The notes beneath the pieces were generated by a model. It did no database searches. It was not told the DNA's origin and saw nothing but the letters and a program-made list of their open reading frames with translations. The translations under genes were made by a program, and so were the position numbers. From positions 94,500,641 to 94,564,640 of the forward strand of contig NC_081846.1 in NCBI RefSeq assembly GCF_963259705.1: a stretch of DNA of 64,000 nucleotides, read 5' to 3'. This stretch comes from Myotis daubentonii. Its lineage: Eukaryota; Chordata; Mammalia; Chiroptera; Vespertilionidae. Positions within the stretch are counted from its first letter, which is position 1; every line of letters begins with the position of its first letter. Positions 1-16,273 of this stretch are shown here, in pieces.

Positions 1-173
1 TTTACAGAGAGGAAGGGAGAGAGAGAGAGAGTTAGAAAGATCGATGAGAGAGAAACATCGATCAGCTGCCTCCTGCACATCTCCTACTGGGTACACGCCC
101 TTGACCGGAATGGAACCTGGGACCTTTCAGTCAGCAGGCCGACGCTCTATCCACTGAGCCAAACCGGTTTTGG
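1..173 (-). mobile_element. Ves SINE, cut by window start
   Basis: The reverse complement shows the tRNA-like head (AACCGGTTTGGCTCAGTGGA, GGTTCCATTCC B-box-like) and the CT-rich tail typical of vespertilionid Ves SINEs. The tail end is outside the window. Confidence 0.93.
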
Positions 174-947
174 CAGGCTCTGCATTTTTAACTTTAAAAA
201 TTATCAAAGATCTAATTAGCTGGGAAGTTCTACAATATAACAGGGTAGCTAAATCAGCAGCAAATGGAAATTTAAGTCTCATCATTCAAAATTAACTCAT
301 GCAGACAGTTACAGAATATTTAATAAATGTAAAGACGCAAAGGTTCTTTCTGAAAATTGCTGCCTACATTATTAATCATGGTCATTTGTCACTCTCAAAA
401 AACTGTAATCTTTCTATACAAGTGTCTGGGAACTGCCATTGACACAGCTGAAACCGAGTATGACGGCAGCAACATGCAGCTCTGCCACCCCAAGAAAGCC
501 ACAGAACTCTTTGAAGTGAAACAGCAAAAAAAACTTAAAAGTTTCTGTTATATTATGTGCAATATTTAGAACACGTGCAAAGATAGAACAATGAAAGCCA
601 AGTATAAAAATCTAAAACAATTCCTGTAAAACTGTTACTGTACCATGTGAAATAAATATTTTAGGGCCTTACTAATTAATCTCTTTAAATAATATGCTTT
701 ATCTAATCTCTTTAAATAATATGCTTTATAAGTAAATATTAAGTCTTTTTCCCTTTCATAATATACTCATTATTTACAGAGGAGAACCTACCATAACCCA
801 GTTTTTTTAGGAGAGAAGAGGGAAAACATCCTTAAATCGATTTTCTTCAAAATAAGGAAACCCAGACAGAGAAAATAGGTGTCCCTATGTAACATGTGTA
901 CACGTGGTTGGCTGGATGATTAAATGAGATGTGCCTGAAGTGATTTG
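174..947. other. Intronic sequence, nothing recognised
   Basis: AT-rich sequence. A 70-codon open frame (357-569) has no recognisable domain and is taken as chance. A short direct duplication (TATGCTTTATCTAATCTC region) lies at 690-735. Confidence 0.6.
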
Positions 948-1168
948 GTTTTTTTTAAATATATTTCATTGAATATTTACAGAGAGGAAGGGAGAGGGAG
1001 AGAGAGTTAGAAACATTGATGAGAGAGAGACATCGATCAGCTGCCTCCTGCACACTCCCTACTGGGGATGTGCCTGCAACCAAGGTACATGCCCTTGATG
1101 GAAATCGAACCTGGGACCGTTGAGTCCAGAGGCCGACGCTCTATCCACTGAGCCAAACCGGTTAGGGC
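948..1168 (-). mobile_element. Ves SINE
   Basis: Full-length minus copy with T-rich start and head at the right end. Target duplication is CCTGAAGTG on both sides. Confidence 0.93.
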
Positions 1169-1552
1169 CTGAAGTGCTTTTAATATTAAACACACTATGT
1201 TACTGAAAGGAATTATTCCGCTACAGGCTATTTTAAAGGAAGACGGGTGTTTCTGTTTTCATTGTGGGGAGAATGAACAGGATTTTGTGGAACATTTTGT
1301 GGAAAAAGTAACTACGGTCCTTTACCTCATAAACCACAGGGTTTGTCAATTTTACTTTAATAAGTTAAATTATTTCCAATAAAAAATATCAGAGACTGTT
1401 GAAACCCTCAGACTTTGTAAACATGTCTTCACACAGTTCAGAAGCACACTGCTAAACCACAAAAATCTTCACAGAGGGGTTGATCTCATTAAACACACAG
1501 TCAAATGCAATCAGGAAGGAACGCACAGGGACTTCTCAAAAGTACTAATAAG
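1169..1552. other. Intronic sequence, nothing recognised
   Basis: A 61-codon frame at 1197-1382 has no similarity I recognise. No repeat was identified. Confidence 0.6.
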
Positions 1553-1756
1553 CACCAGCTGGTTTGGCTCAGTCGCTAGAGCGTCGGCCTGCGGGCTGAG
1601 GGGTGCTGGGTGCAATCCCTACCTAGTAGGGGGCATGCAGGAGGCAGCCAATCAATGATTCTTTCATCAATGATGAGAGGGAATCATTGATGTTTCTGTC
1701 TCTCTCTCTCCCTCTCCCTTCCTCTCTAAAATCAGTAAAAATATATATATATATTT
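1553..1756 (+). mobile_element. Ves SINE
   Basis: The tRNA-like head (CTGGTTTGGCTCAGTCGCTA) and CT-rich tail are clear. It is flanked by AAAGT(A/G)CTAATA. Confidence 0.92.
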
Positions 1757-1770
1757 TAAAGTGCTAATAA

Positions 1771-2310
1771 AAGAGCATATTTTTGTGGGTGAGCTGCTGC
1801 TCTCCCATACTGCCAGCAGGATTGGAATAAACGCTCATATACGATTCAACCCTGTCTCTGCTTAATTGGCTCAAGTAGTGACAGGCAGCCCAGTCCCATT
1901 GATTGTCCAGTTACATATTCTGGCGACCACCAAGGGATGTAAGCGAGAGATTCCTCTGGGGAGGACCAGATATGCATAAGTGCCCTCCAGCAGGCTGCAC
2001 AAATAGCAGTGCCCGAAGGACATTCTGAGCTGGCTAGGAGTTGTAGGCCCCCAGGACCTGGGAGTCAACCTTGGAACCACTCCGTTCAAGAACTGCCAAA
2101 GATTAACAACCTTGTTGCCCAAACAATGGAGTCCCATCCCAGCCTCCTACTTCCCCAGGCCTGTCATCCCAACTTCTCCATGTAATCCTTGTCTTACCCT
2201 ACACACGCAGCTGACTTATGGGGCTGCAGAGCAGAATTTTGTGAATGACCTGCTGCTCTCCCACGCTGCCAGCAGGGTTGGAATAAATGCTCAAATGTGA
2301 TTAAAAAAAA
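1771..2310 (+). mobile_element. Processed copy of an endogenous retroviral transcript (R-U5-leader...U3-R-polyA)
   Basis: A segment of about 74 bases at 1771-1844 recurs at 2228-2300. Both copies contain GCTGCTCTCCCA and AATAAA, and the second ends exactly where an A-rich tract starts. After the first copy come a U5-like stretch and a primer-binding-site-like TTCTGGCGACCACC near 1918. This order is that of a genomic retroviral RNA, not a provirus. The flanks AAAGTGCTAATA and AAAGTACTTATAA resemble a target duplication, so LINE-mediated insertion of a deleted or spliced transcript is inferred. No retroviral gene is present. Confidence 0.6.
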
Positions 2311-2711
2311 CAAAAAGTACTTATAATACTTTTTCTTAAGTTGTGTGTACTCAAGGGTTCATTTCTTCTCCATGAGTGCTATATTTAAAAACTGAACACA
2401 CATCTTACTTTCTGAATAAGTCTCAATAGACTCCTTATGTCCATGTTCTATTTATATAACCTAGTATGTATCTTATAACCCATTGTAGTTTGAACTATTC
2501 CTGTTTTAAATTTTTTGTTGTTAAATATATCATAAACTGAAAATCTATAACCTCTATGAATAGTTTTAAAAAAGAACAGTAAAATGAACTTAAGTAACTA
2601 AATGAGTTGCCTGTTCCCATGCCCCTCTGCTCTTCAAAAAACTACAATTCGGTCATCACAGCTCAGGAAACATTATTGCTGTTGTTACTTTTAAAAGATC
2701 AAAAACGGCAG

Positions 2712-2925
2712 TTTAACATAGTGGTTTGAGAGTGTGAACTCTGGAGCCCAACAACCTGGATTCAAATACGACCTTGGGCTAGGTTTACTCAACTTTTTCC
2801 CAACTAGGCTACTCAGTTGCAAAATGTGGATAAAAGTACTTATCTCACAGGATTATTAGGAAGATTAAATGAGGAAGATTACTATGCCTGGTTCATAGTA
2901 AGTGTAATGTGTCAGCTATTATTAA
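2712..2925 (+). mobile_element. MIR SINE
   Basis: The segment around GAACTCTGGAGCCCAACAAC and GGATTCAAAT, then the core and tail CTATTATTAAAATCA, matches MIR in the plus sense. It is old and diverged. Confidence 0.75.
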
Positions 2926-3208
2926 AATCAGGAAGGAAAGACAAAATTCAAGCGTGTGAGACTTGCAGCCTGAATTCTTTTTAGGGGTATTATGCTTTTT
3001 ACTAAAATTGACTTCAGTGTTCTTACCAACTCCATTTTTTCCAACGCTTCTCATTTACAGGTTAGCTGGTCGTAAGTGATCTAACTACACTGATAAAACT
3101 ACATTTCTATCAGTAGCATGACTCTTCTCCCATACTATCCATCTTAAATTTGTGAAAATATTACCTTCCCTATTGAACTTTAAGAAGCACGATAGGGGTC
3201 AAAACCAG

Positions 3209-3236
3209 TAAAAAAAAAAAAAAAAAAAAAAAAAAA
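3209..3236. repeat. Poly(A) tract
   Basis: An uninterrupted run of A (about 29), not clearly attached to a SINE. Confidence 0.9.
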
Positions 3237-3339
3237 CTTGTACTTATGGTAGTATGTATAGTGTATGTTAATTAAACAAATCCATTTTAATAGGTCTATT
3301 TAGCTTTGAGTCAAATGCATTAGCATCAGTAATCTAGAG

Positions 3340-3514
3340 CAGGGGTAGGGAACATCTGACCTGTGGGCCGTATGCAAGGCATTAGGGGTGAGTCAATTAA
3401 ATGTTTGACCAAATATAGCAGGCTAGATTTTAAACTGATAATTTTCTATAGCCTGCAAATGATGTTAAAAATATCCAAATGCCTTTTGGAAGAAAAAAAG
3501 GTTCCCCACCCCTG
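3340..3514. mobile_element. hAT MITE, CAGGGGTRGGGAAC family
   Basis: Terminal inverted repeats CAGGGGTAGGGAAC and GTTCCCCACCCCTG are flanked by imperfect 8-bp duplications ATCTAGAG/ATTTAGAA. Related copies lie at 36321-36520 and 48961-49151. Confidence 0.85.
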
Positions 3515-3862
3515 ATTTAGAAGCTCATGTACTCCTGGTGCTTAAATGTTATTTTAATTCCAGTCCATAAATTGAGTGCTGCAATTTATATGGACAGGAT
3601 GTGCATAAGTGATGCTGACTTGCATATGGGTGGATATACACATACATGGTACTTTTCAATGCTGCACTATATTCAATTTACTAAATGTCTGTCTGTTTTT
3701 CCGACCTATGAACCAATCATCAAGACCTTTTGAATAGCAAATCTCCTGACAATAGGTCTATGCTCATTGTAACCTTAAAAATACGGATTACTTTTTCTCA
3801 TGTAACTTCTTCCTTTTCCAAGAAGCCTACAATTTCAGGAAGGACATCAAAAAGCAACTGTA

Positions 3863-4115
3863 GCCGAAGCCGGTTTGGCTCAGTGGATAGAGCGTCGGCC
3901 TGCGGACTGGAGGGTCCCGGGTTCGATTCCGGTCAAGGGCATGTGCCTGGGTTGCGGGCATATCCCCAGTGGGGGATGTGCAGGAGGCGGCTGATCGATG
4001 TTTCTCTCTCATCGATGTTTCTGACTCTCTATCTCTCTCCCTTCCTCTCTGTGAAAAATCAATAAAATATATTTAAAAAAAAAAAAAATATTCCTATAAA
4101 AAAAAAAAAAAAAAA
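3863..4115 (+). mobile_element. Ves SINE
   Basis: Full-length copy with A-box and B-box (GGTTCGATTCC). Target duplication AAAAGCAACTGTA occurs on both sides. The tail is a double A-run. Confidence 0.95.
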
Positions 4116-4119
4116 AAAA

Positions 4120-4811
4120 GCAACTGTAAATTCTGCACTCAACAGTACGGTATCTGGCTTCTATCATGCATAGGGACCCTTGTATGCTCACAGCTGGAAG
4201 ATGACACTAAAGACGTGCCAGCTGTCTTCAAGTACTCCAAGGAGCCATGGAGAAGAGAGTACAGACTTAATTCTTCATGTTCCAGAGGCAGGATAAGTTG
4301 TAAGGAAACAGATTTCTGAGAGAGGAAAAGAACTCTCTGAAAATTTGAGTAATGTAAAATTGGAAAAGGGAATCATGTAAGGCAGTGAATACTATTATCA
4401 CTAAAAATGTTTGAGTAGAACACTGACATTTAGGAATGATGTGGAAAAGGTAAGTATTTAATAGAGTTGGACTACATGATCGCAAACCTCTCCTTCAATT
4501 AAAATGTTCTTGAATTTTATTAATACTTAATCCCAAGTGACGGTCTAATGTACAACACTCACATGCTATAGGCATATGCGTACCTGCACGATGTTGCAGA
4601 GTGTGTGTGGGATACATGATTATGACCCCTTCACCTGGGGCAACTAACATTTTAGAAGTTGCAAGATCCTATCCTTACTGTTTGGAATTCTATCATTCCA
4701 TGATCCCCAACCCAAGTGAAAGATAGGAAAATTATAAGAACATTAATTTTATTATTTTATAAACATTTCTAAAATTCAGAAAAAAAATTTTAAATGAGGA
4801 AATATGGGTAA
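4120..4811. other. Intronic sequence, nothing recognised
   Basis: AT-rich sequence with no repeat or conserved frame identified. Confidence 0.6.
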
Positions 4812-5052
4812 TCTATATATATAAAAGCCTACTATGCATATTGTCAACCAGGAACCAGGAGTTCAATTGCTCGCTATGACGTATGCTGACCACCAGGGGA
4901 CGGCGCGGAACGAAGGCAGGCCCTGGCCAGCAGCTGGCAGCCAGGAAAGGGATGCCGCAGCCTGCTAGCCGCCAGAAGGCTCCGATTGCCCCTGATCGCC
5001 AGCCAGGCCTAGGGGCCCTACCCGTGCACGCATTTCATGCACCGGCCTCCAG
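4812..5052 (+). mobile_element. Non-autonomous Helitron (HeliBatN type)
   Basis: The start TCTATATATATAAAAGCC matches the HeliBat 5' end and CGCATTTCATGCACCGGCC is the degraded 3' hairpin. The terminal CTAG has become CCAG. Confidence 0.85.
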
Positions 5053-5149
5053 TTGAAGTATAATAACTTAACCACCACACCAGATCTACTATTATATTAA
5101 AACTGCTTGGGTGGTATAAATAACATGGTTTAAAACAGTTATATTTAGC

Positions 5150-5359
5150 CCTACCTGGTTTGGCTCAGTAGAGAGAGCACTGAACTGCAGACTGAAGGGT
5201 CCTGGGTTCAATTGCACTCAAGGGCACATGCCTGGAATTGTGGGCTCGATCCCCAGTAGGGGGCGAGCAAGGGGCAGCTGATCAATGATTCTCTCTCATT
5301 GATGTTTCTATCTCTCTCTCCCTCTTCCTTCCTCAATGAAATCAATTTAAAAAAAATTT
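5150..5359 (+). mobile_element. Ves SINE, older
   Basis: Head CCTGGTTTGGCTCAGTAGAG and CT-rich tail. Flanks AAACAG(T)(T/C)ATATTTA are duplicated. Confidence 0.9.
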
Positions 5360-5445
5360 TTAAACAGTCATATTTACTCCATATACTGAGATACTAAGAA
5401 ACATATCATAAAAATAAAGTAAAAAAAATGTTTAAGCAATAAAAC

Positions 5446-5648
5446 AGGGCCTGGCCAGTATGGCTCAGTTGGTTGGAGCATCCTCCCGTATATCAAAAGG
5501 AGGCAGGTTCTATTCCAGGTCAGGGCACATCCCCAGTCGGGGCATGTGTGGAAGGCAACTAATTGATGTTTCTTTCTCACATTGATGTCTGCTGTCTGTC
5601 TTTCTTTCTTTCTACCCTGCCTTCCTTTTCTCTAAAATTATTTTTTTA
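5446..5648 (+). mobile_element. Old Ves-like SINE
   Basis: A diverged tRNA-like head (TGGCTCAGTTGGTTGGAGCA) with a CT-rich tail. Flanks AAGCAATAAAACA and AAGCAAAAAACA are similar. It belongs to an older subfamily (GTTGG loop) also seen at 11573 and 32213. Confidence 0.85.
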
Positions 5649-5754
5649 AGCAAAAAACATGAATTACCTAGAACATATATCCTATAAGTACATGAAGGTA
5701 TATTATTATACTTTTATGCCTCTTTGCAATTTCCATAGTAAAACTTAAAAAGAG

Positions 5755-5993
5755 CCGAAACCGGTTTGGCTGAGTGGAGAGAGCGTTGGCCTGCGGACTG
5801 AAAGGTCCCAGGTTCGATTCCGGTCAAGGGCATGTACCTGGGTTGCGGGCACATCCCCAGTAGGAGATGTGTAGGAGGCAGCTGATCGATGTTTCTCTCT
5901 CATCGATGTTTCTAACTCTCTATCTCTCTCCCTTCCTCTCTGTAAAAAATCAATAAAATATATTTTTAAAAAATAAATAAATAAAATAAAATA
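5755..5993 (+). mobile_element. Ves SINE
   Basis: Full-length young-looking copy. Flanking duplication AAAAAGAG. Confidence 0.95.
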
Positions 5994-6493
5994 AAAAGAG
6001 CACCCACATTTTTTAAAAAATGAAATTCAACTCTCAAATCAATATAAACATGATAGTGGGGTCTTTTTAAGCTATAGGAAGAACAGGAATGGGTTAGTAT
6101 CCACTTAACTATATCCAAATTCACTTGGACTCAAATCTGAAAATATTTAACTGCTATTTAATACCTCACATACAGAGGAAATTGCGGAGGAAAAGTTCTT
6201 AAGCACCATTTAGAAATAGTTTCATTACTAAAATTGAGTAACACTTCATTAGAACTTGGATTTGAAAAATGTTACTACATAACAGGTTTGTTTTTTTAAT
6301 CCAAGATGCATAGTAGCTTTATATCTGACTTCAGGTATTATAGTCTTAATCTACTATAAAATTAATTGTTCTTGGTAGTTTAGAATTGCTTTTAATAAAT
6401 AAAATTGTTTCCTCTGTATTTCTTAGAATTTCCAAAGCCTAGAAAAAGGTGTTTATCTAATTTCTGTTTAACAGCTAAGACTTCTACTAATAG
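5994..6493. other. Intronic sequence, nothing recognised
   Basis: AT-rich sequence with no repeat identified. Confidence 0.6.
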
Positions 6494-6715
6494 CCCTAAC
6501 CGGTTTGGCTCAGTGGATAGAGCATTGGCCTGTGGACTCAAGGGTCCCAGGTTCGATTCTGGCCAAGGGCATGTACCTTGGTTGCAGGCACATCCCCAGT
6601 GGGGTGGTGCAGGAGGCAGCTGAATTATGTTTCTCTCTCATTGATGTTTCTCTCTATCTCTCTCCCTTCCTCTCTGTAAAAAAAAAATCAATAAAATATA
6701 TTAAAAAAAAAAAAA
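6494..6715 (+). mobile_element. Ves SINE
   Basis: Full-length copy with perfect 15-bp target duplication GACTTCTACTAATAG. Confidence 0.96.
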
Positions 6716-7066
6716 GACTTCTACTAATAGTGAAGAAAGAAGAAACATTAGTGTAGTATTAGACTAGGAGTGTAGTGGTAAGATTCTAGTCCTGGCTCTG
6801 AACTTACTTTACACTGAACATGTCACTTAAGCCTTCCAGGTCATAGTACTCACCCATAAAATAATTCAAACCTGATGACTTCAGAGACTGCACCCAGTCT
6901 CTGAGGCTGGACAATAGGATGACCTTCATAGTGCGTGCACACTTTCACTGTGATGGTACTCCGTCCTTACACTAGCTATTGCACACAATACTATGGATGA
7001 ACCCACATAAAATGTGCAAGGCCAGGAATGTTTAAGCAAATGTGATTTTTTAAATATACTGTATTG

Positions 7067-7302
7067 GCCGAAACCGGTTTGGCTCAGTGGATAGAGCGTC
7101 GGCATGCGGACTGAAGGGTCCCGGGTTCGATTCCAGTCAAGGGCATGTGCCTGGGTTGCGGGCATATCCCCAGTGGGAGATGTGCAGGAGGCAGCTGATC
7201 GATGTTTCTCTCTCATCGATGTTTCTGGCTCTCTATCTCTCTCCCTTCCTCTCTGTAAAAAATCAATAAAATATATTTTAAAAATAAATAAATAAATAAA
7301 TA
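7067..7302 (+). mobile_element. Ves SINE
   Basis: Full-length copy with (AAAT)n tail and flanking AAATATACTGTA. Confidence 0.95.
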
Positions 7303-8270
7303 AATATACTGTACTGAAATATGGGTTAGATATCAAGGGCATTTATTTTCTTGTCTAGAATGCATTGACACTATATGCTGCAAATAAAGCTCTGAAGTTA
7401 TAAAACACTTACAAATCAACCAACACAACTAATCCTGCTGACTCTTGAACAGAAAGGAAAATCTCTGAGTAATAATTTCTTGACACCCAACACCTGTGGC
7501 ACCTATACACCCATGGAAACTGTTACTTTTGTGGCGTAATGAAACCAAGAGCATGGAGTAGAATGTACTTTTGGTTATATCAGGGCAGGTGCAAATTAAG
7601 CACTTGAGAAAACTACCTTCCTAGTTAGTAATAAACTAATGAGATTTCGTTAAAAGTGTAAATGTTTGTGTCTAAATGTTTATATTGCATATAGAAAACA
7701 CAAAGTTAATTCCCTAACCTCTAGCACCACTTAACTTCCATAAATGGTGTTGATGTGTTGCTGGTATTTCAAAAGCCCCACTTTATGAAGTCTAAAACTA
7801 AGCTAATCCAAATGAAAATACAGACTTCTTTTTTAAGATGGAGTGATTAATAGATGTTAGTTTATAATTATGATATCAATAAAAGTAAACAAGGACCCTC
7901 CAAATTTTAGTAACAAATGGGTCATGTGGTACAAATGTGATAAAATGAAAAAACAAGCTTTCAACACTAAGAAGTAGAGCTATTGATACATCAGTTAATT
8001 GCAAAAAGACTGCCAAGAGAATGTGAGCTATCTAAATAAAATTATAGTGTCAGTATGTTAGAGAAAGGTATCCAGGGTACTAGACATGAAAAGGAATATA
8101 GCTCTAAAAAATGCATACACATAAGCAAGTAATTGGGGGAAAGGAATCAAAGAAAGGAAACACCTATGTTTAATTTATAGCTCAAAGAATTCAAAGATAA
8201 TATTAATAGTAAAAATCTACGAAGTGACTTTGAACCAGAGGGTTTAGGTTTCTTTAAAGAACCTACGACA
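7303..8270. other. Intronic sequence, nothing recognised
   Basis: About 970 bases of AT-rich single-copy-looking sequence. No conserved frame. Confidence 0.6.
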
Positions 8271-10038
<1,768 letters not shown>

Positions 10039-10044
10039 TTTATT
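10039..10044 (-). terminator. WDR33: AATAAA polyadenylation signal, second
   Basis: A second AATAAA on the minus strand lies 53 bases after the read-through stop. Either or both signals could direct intronic cleavage and polyadenylation. Confidence 0.55.
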
Positions 10045-10070
10045 CAGTTGCATAATTAAAGACTGAGTTC

Positions 10071-10076
10071 TTTATT
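10071..10076 (-). terminator. WDR33: AATAAA polyadenylation signal, proximal
   Basis: The plus strand reads TTTATT, that is AATAAA on the WDR33 strand, 21 bases after the read-through stop codon. It would serve the short isoform. No experimental evidence is available from sequence alone. Confidence 0.6.
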
Positions 10077-10096
10077 TGGAATGAAATATTCTTGTC

Positions 10097-10564
<468 letters not shown>

Positions 10565-10738
10565 CTATGAAAACAAAACATTTGTAAACATTACATACAA
10601 GATGAAAGGCTTCACAGGAGCATCTATTAACTCACAACGATTTGTCTAAGTGTAAGTTTAAAATGCCAATAAATTTACTATATCTCAAGTTCTATACAGT
10701 ACCACAGAATGATGCTGCCATCTGATGATCACTGTTAC

Positions 10739-10834
10739 CTGTAGTATTGTTTCAAAATTGAAAGTGAGTCCATTCCACAAGGTGAACTCTCCACTAGAAG
10801 CTCCAGTGACCAACCGTCTTCCCTCTGGAGTCCA
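10739..10834 (-). CDS. WDR33: WDR33 coding exon (residues 127-158)
   Basis: The exon is 96 bases, 32 codons, phase 0. It encodes [20 protein letters not shown] and onward, a typical WD40 strand pattern. Phe153 falls here; with Phe43 it sandwiches the U3-A6 base pair of the poly(A) signal in the known structure. The acceptor is CCCTAG|TGG and the donor is CAG|GTAACA. The upstream intron of about 2.5 kb contains one old Ves-like SINE at 11573-11840 and otherwise single-copy-looking sequence. Confidence 0.96.
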
Positions 10835-11572
10835 CTAGGGATGGAAAAAAAAGACAGGTTATACAAGGCCACAAACCCTCAACCTTAATTAATTTTTAAA
10901 ACACTTAAGAAAGTCTTTATTTACAAAATTGTATTTTGTAATAATCAATATTAAGTAGATGATACCGACTATCACTTAAGTGTAGCTCAGATTTATAAGC
11001 AAGTATTTTGTCAGAAAAAAAACTTTATTAACACAGTGCAGGAAAAGCTCTAGCACTTTAGCTCATTAACTGAATTAAAAATAGTTAAATACATTATAAG
11101 CAAGCACCTTGCTCAGCTACACAGGCCTAAGCACTCTAAAGAGCATTTCAAAACAAAACGTGCATAGACTTCATTTTCCTATTGACAGGCTAACATAGAT
11201 AAGATGGTCAATCACCAGAAAAACTCAAAGCCTGAATGAAGGATTTCAACTACTAGACCAATTCAGACAGAAAAGTTACCATGGTTTTATGGAAGAAAAA
11301 AAAAAAATAACAATAAGTACCAATTTAAGGACATCAAAGCTATCAAATTTTTACTGGAAAATAAATGTACTAACAAAACAAAACAAAAAAAAAGCTTTTT
11401 AAAGCTCTCCTTCATTCACAGTACCATGCAGTAACAGGTCTTATGCTGATCTCTCAAAAAAAAAAGTAGTACAGCAGATTTCATGACAAACACTACACCA
11501 ATATATTAATGCTACAATTTTCCTACTGTAAAAAAATCTGTGATTTATAAACTCAAAAAACATATTTTTGCA

Positions 11573-11840
11573 ACTCTGACTGCTGTGACTCAGTTGGTTA
11601 GAGCATCATCCAGTACACCGAAAGATAGTGTGTGTGCTTCTCAGTCATGGCACAAACCCAGGTTTTAGATTCGATCCCCGGTTGGGGTGCTTGTGGGAGG
11701 CAACCGATCTAAGTTCCTCTCTCACACTGATGTTCTGATGTTCTTTCTCTCTCTGTCTTTCTCCCTCCCTTTCTCCCTCCCTCTCTTCCTCTCTCCTTCC
11801 CCAACCCCTTCTTCTTTCTGTTAAATCAATAAAAATATAC
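11573..11840 (+). mobile_element. Old Ves-like SINE
   Basis: The head GTGACTCAGTTGGTTAGAGC has a diverged B-box and a long CT-rich tail ending AATCAATAAAAATA. Confidence 0.85.
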
Positions 11841-13458
<1,618 letters not shown>

Positions 13459-13599
13459 CTATAAAAAAAAAATACATATTGGGTTTTAAGAACTCCTGAT
13501 GATGCACAGGACATAAGCCAAGGACATGCAAAGTTACTATTTCAATATTTAAAGACAAATTCAGGAATATAAAGGACTTTCAAAAATACTGTAATAATA

Positions 13600-13811
13600 C
13601 AGCGGTTCTCAACCTGTGGGTCGCGACCCCTTTGGCGGTCGAACGACCCTTTCACAGGGGTCGCCTAAAACCATCCTGCATAATTGATATTTACATTACA
13701 ATTCATAACAGTAGCAACATTACAGTTATGAAGTAGCAACGAAAATAATTTTATGGTTGGGTCACAACATGAGGAACTGTATTTAAAGGGCCAGAAGGTT
13801 GAGAACCACTA
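13600..13811 (+). mobile_element. SPIN-type hAT element
   Basis: The terminus CAGCGGTTCTCAACCTGTGG and the segment GTCGCGACCCCTTTGG match the SPIN hAT family, known from a patchy set of tetrapods. The 8-bp duplication is TAATAATA on both sides. It is internally deleted relative to the longer copy at 16274. Confidence 0.9.
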
Positions 13812-13829
13812 TAATAATAATAGATTAAA

Positions 13830-14028
13830 TCCTATATAAGAAAAGCCTAATATGGAAATTGTCCCCTGGGGAGTTCGACTGCTTGCTAAGTGGCGGCATG
13901 GAACAAAGGAAGGCCCCGGCCGGCAGCTGGCAGCTGGCAGCTGGGGGAAGGAAGGCCCCATCGGCCCTGATTGCCGGCCAGGCCTAGGGACCCTACCCGT
14001 GCACTAATTTCGTGCACCAGGCCTCTAG
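13830..14028 (+). mobile_element. Non-autonomous Helitron
   Basis: Starts TCCTATATAAGAAAAGCC and ends with hairpin GCACTAATTTCGTGC and CTAG. It is inserted between A and T, as Helitrons do. Confidence 0.92.
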
Positions 14029-14329
14029 TTAATCTATATTAATTGAGGAAAACTGAGATACAGAAAAGTTAAATGTCAATTATTACTAGACAAGCAACAA
14101 AATCAAGTACCAGATTTCCCCAATTCCTTTTCAAAGTCAATAATCAGCTAAATTTAAAATTAACTTTCCTATTACACAGATTTTGAGACAGTGTAATCTT
14201 TTGCTGAACTCCGCTTTAAGCCCCAAATCAAAAGTTCACCTTTCATCAGATTAAAAGAAAAATTTAAGTTGAGATGAGAAAAGTCCATGTTTGAATTTGA
14301 GATCACATGTTTTCAGATTCACATATCTA

Positions 14330-15309
<980 letters not shown>

Positions 15310-15654
15310 CTAGGACACTGGGGTATGGAAAAAGTACTTTCACTACAAATATCAGCACTGAAAACATTTTCAAATGAACATTTTTACTTATCTTCCTTTT
15401 TCTAATATGTTTCATTTGTAGCTTTTAGTCAACCCATTTACAAAATGAACTATTAGATTTAATGGCAGAACCCAGTTGCACATTTGAAAAGGGCCAATTC
15501 ATAGCATAAGTGTTAATATTAAGCACCAGCTGTAAAATTCAGCCTGATGGAAGGAAAACCACAATTGATAACAGCCTGGGTTGAGTTAGAGTGGTTGTGT
15601 GCTATGCGTATGTGGGGTGGGCAAATGGGGGCAGGGGGGCAGAATGGGAGGATG

Positions 15655-15761
15655 GGAGAATGCTTTCCCTGAAAGTGGCCAGAAGTGACCTCTGAAAATG
15701 GTTTGCTAATCACTTCATCCAGAAAACCCCACAAAATGACTGAGAACTGTTCACATCTTTA
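15655..15761 (+). pseudogene. RPL17: RPL17 processed-pseudogene fragment, 5' end only
   Basis: AGTGACCTCTGAAAATGG followed by TTTGCTAATCACTTC matches the 5' end of ribosomal protein L17 mRNA (MV-YSL-P start). Similarity fades after about 25 codons, next to a minus Ves. It shares changed bases and upstream flank with the copy at 17165, so the two are probably related by local duplication. Confidence 0.7.
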
Positions 15762-15962
15762 TATATATAATTGGTTTCAGAGAGGAAGGGAGAGGGAGAG
15801 AGAGATAGAAACATCAATGAGAGAGATCATTGATCAGCTGCCTCCTGGACACCCCCCCTGGGGTTTGAGCCCACAACCCAGACATGTGCCCTAACCGGGA
15901 ATGGAAACCTGACCTCCTGGTTCATAGGTTGACGTTCAACCATTGAGTCACACCAGCCGGCG
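15762..15962 (-). mobile_element. Ves SINE
   Basis: Minus copy ending CACACCAGCCGGCG. AACTGTTCA(C/A)A occurs near both flanks. Confidence 0.92.
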
Positions 15963-16273
15963 AAAACTGTTCAAATTTTTTAAATGAAGTTTTCATTAGA
16001 TGTTTGATAGTATACCAAATCATTTTAGGTTTATCATAAGACCCCATTTTATCACTAAAAAATCTTAAGACCTGACTTTTGTCCTTTTAAATTTCGTAAG
16101 AATAGTGTAGAAGGAGGAATCAACTATACTATTTCATATGACTACTACAAGTACATACATCTAATTTCAGGCTCCAAGGACCTACCACAGAAATTCTCAG
16201 TATGTGTATTTACTTATTTATATAAGCAGCATTAAGCTAACATCTGAATAGAAAAACTGTTAAGAGCTTATAG
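15963..16273. other. Intronic sequence, nothing recognised
   Basis: AT-rich sequence up to the SPIN element. Confidence 0.55.

Noticed and set aside
3730..4065. Frames such as FGSVDRASACGLEGPGFDSG repeated in many places
   Set aside because: These are chance translations of Ves SINE heads.
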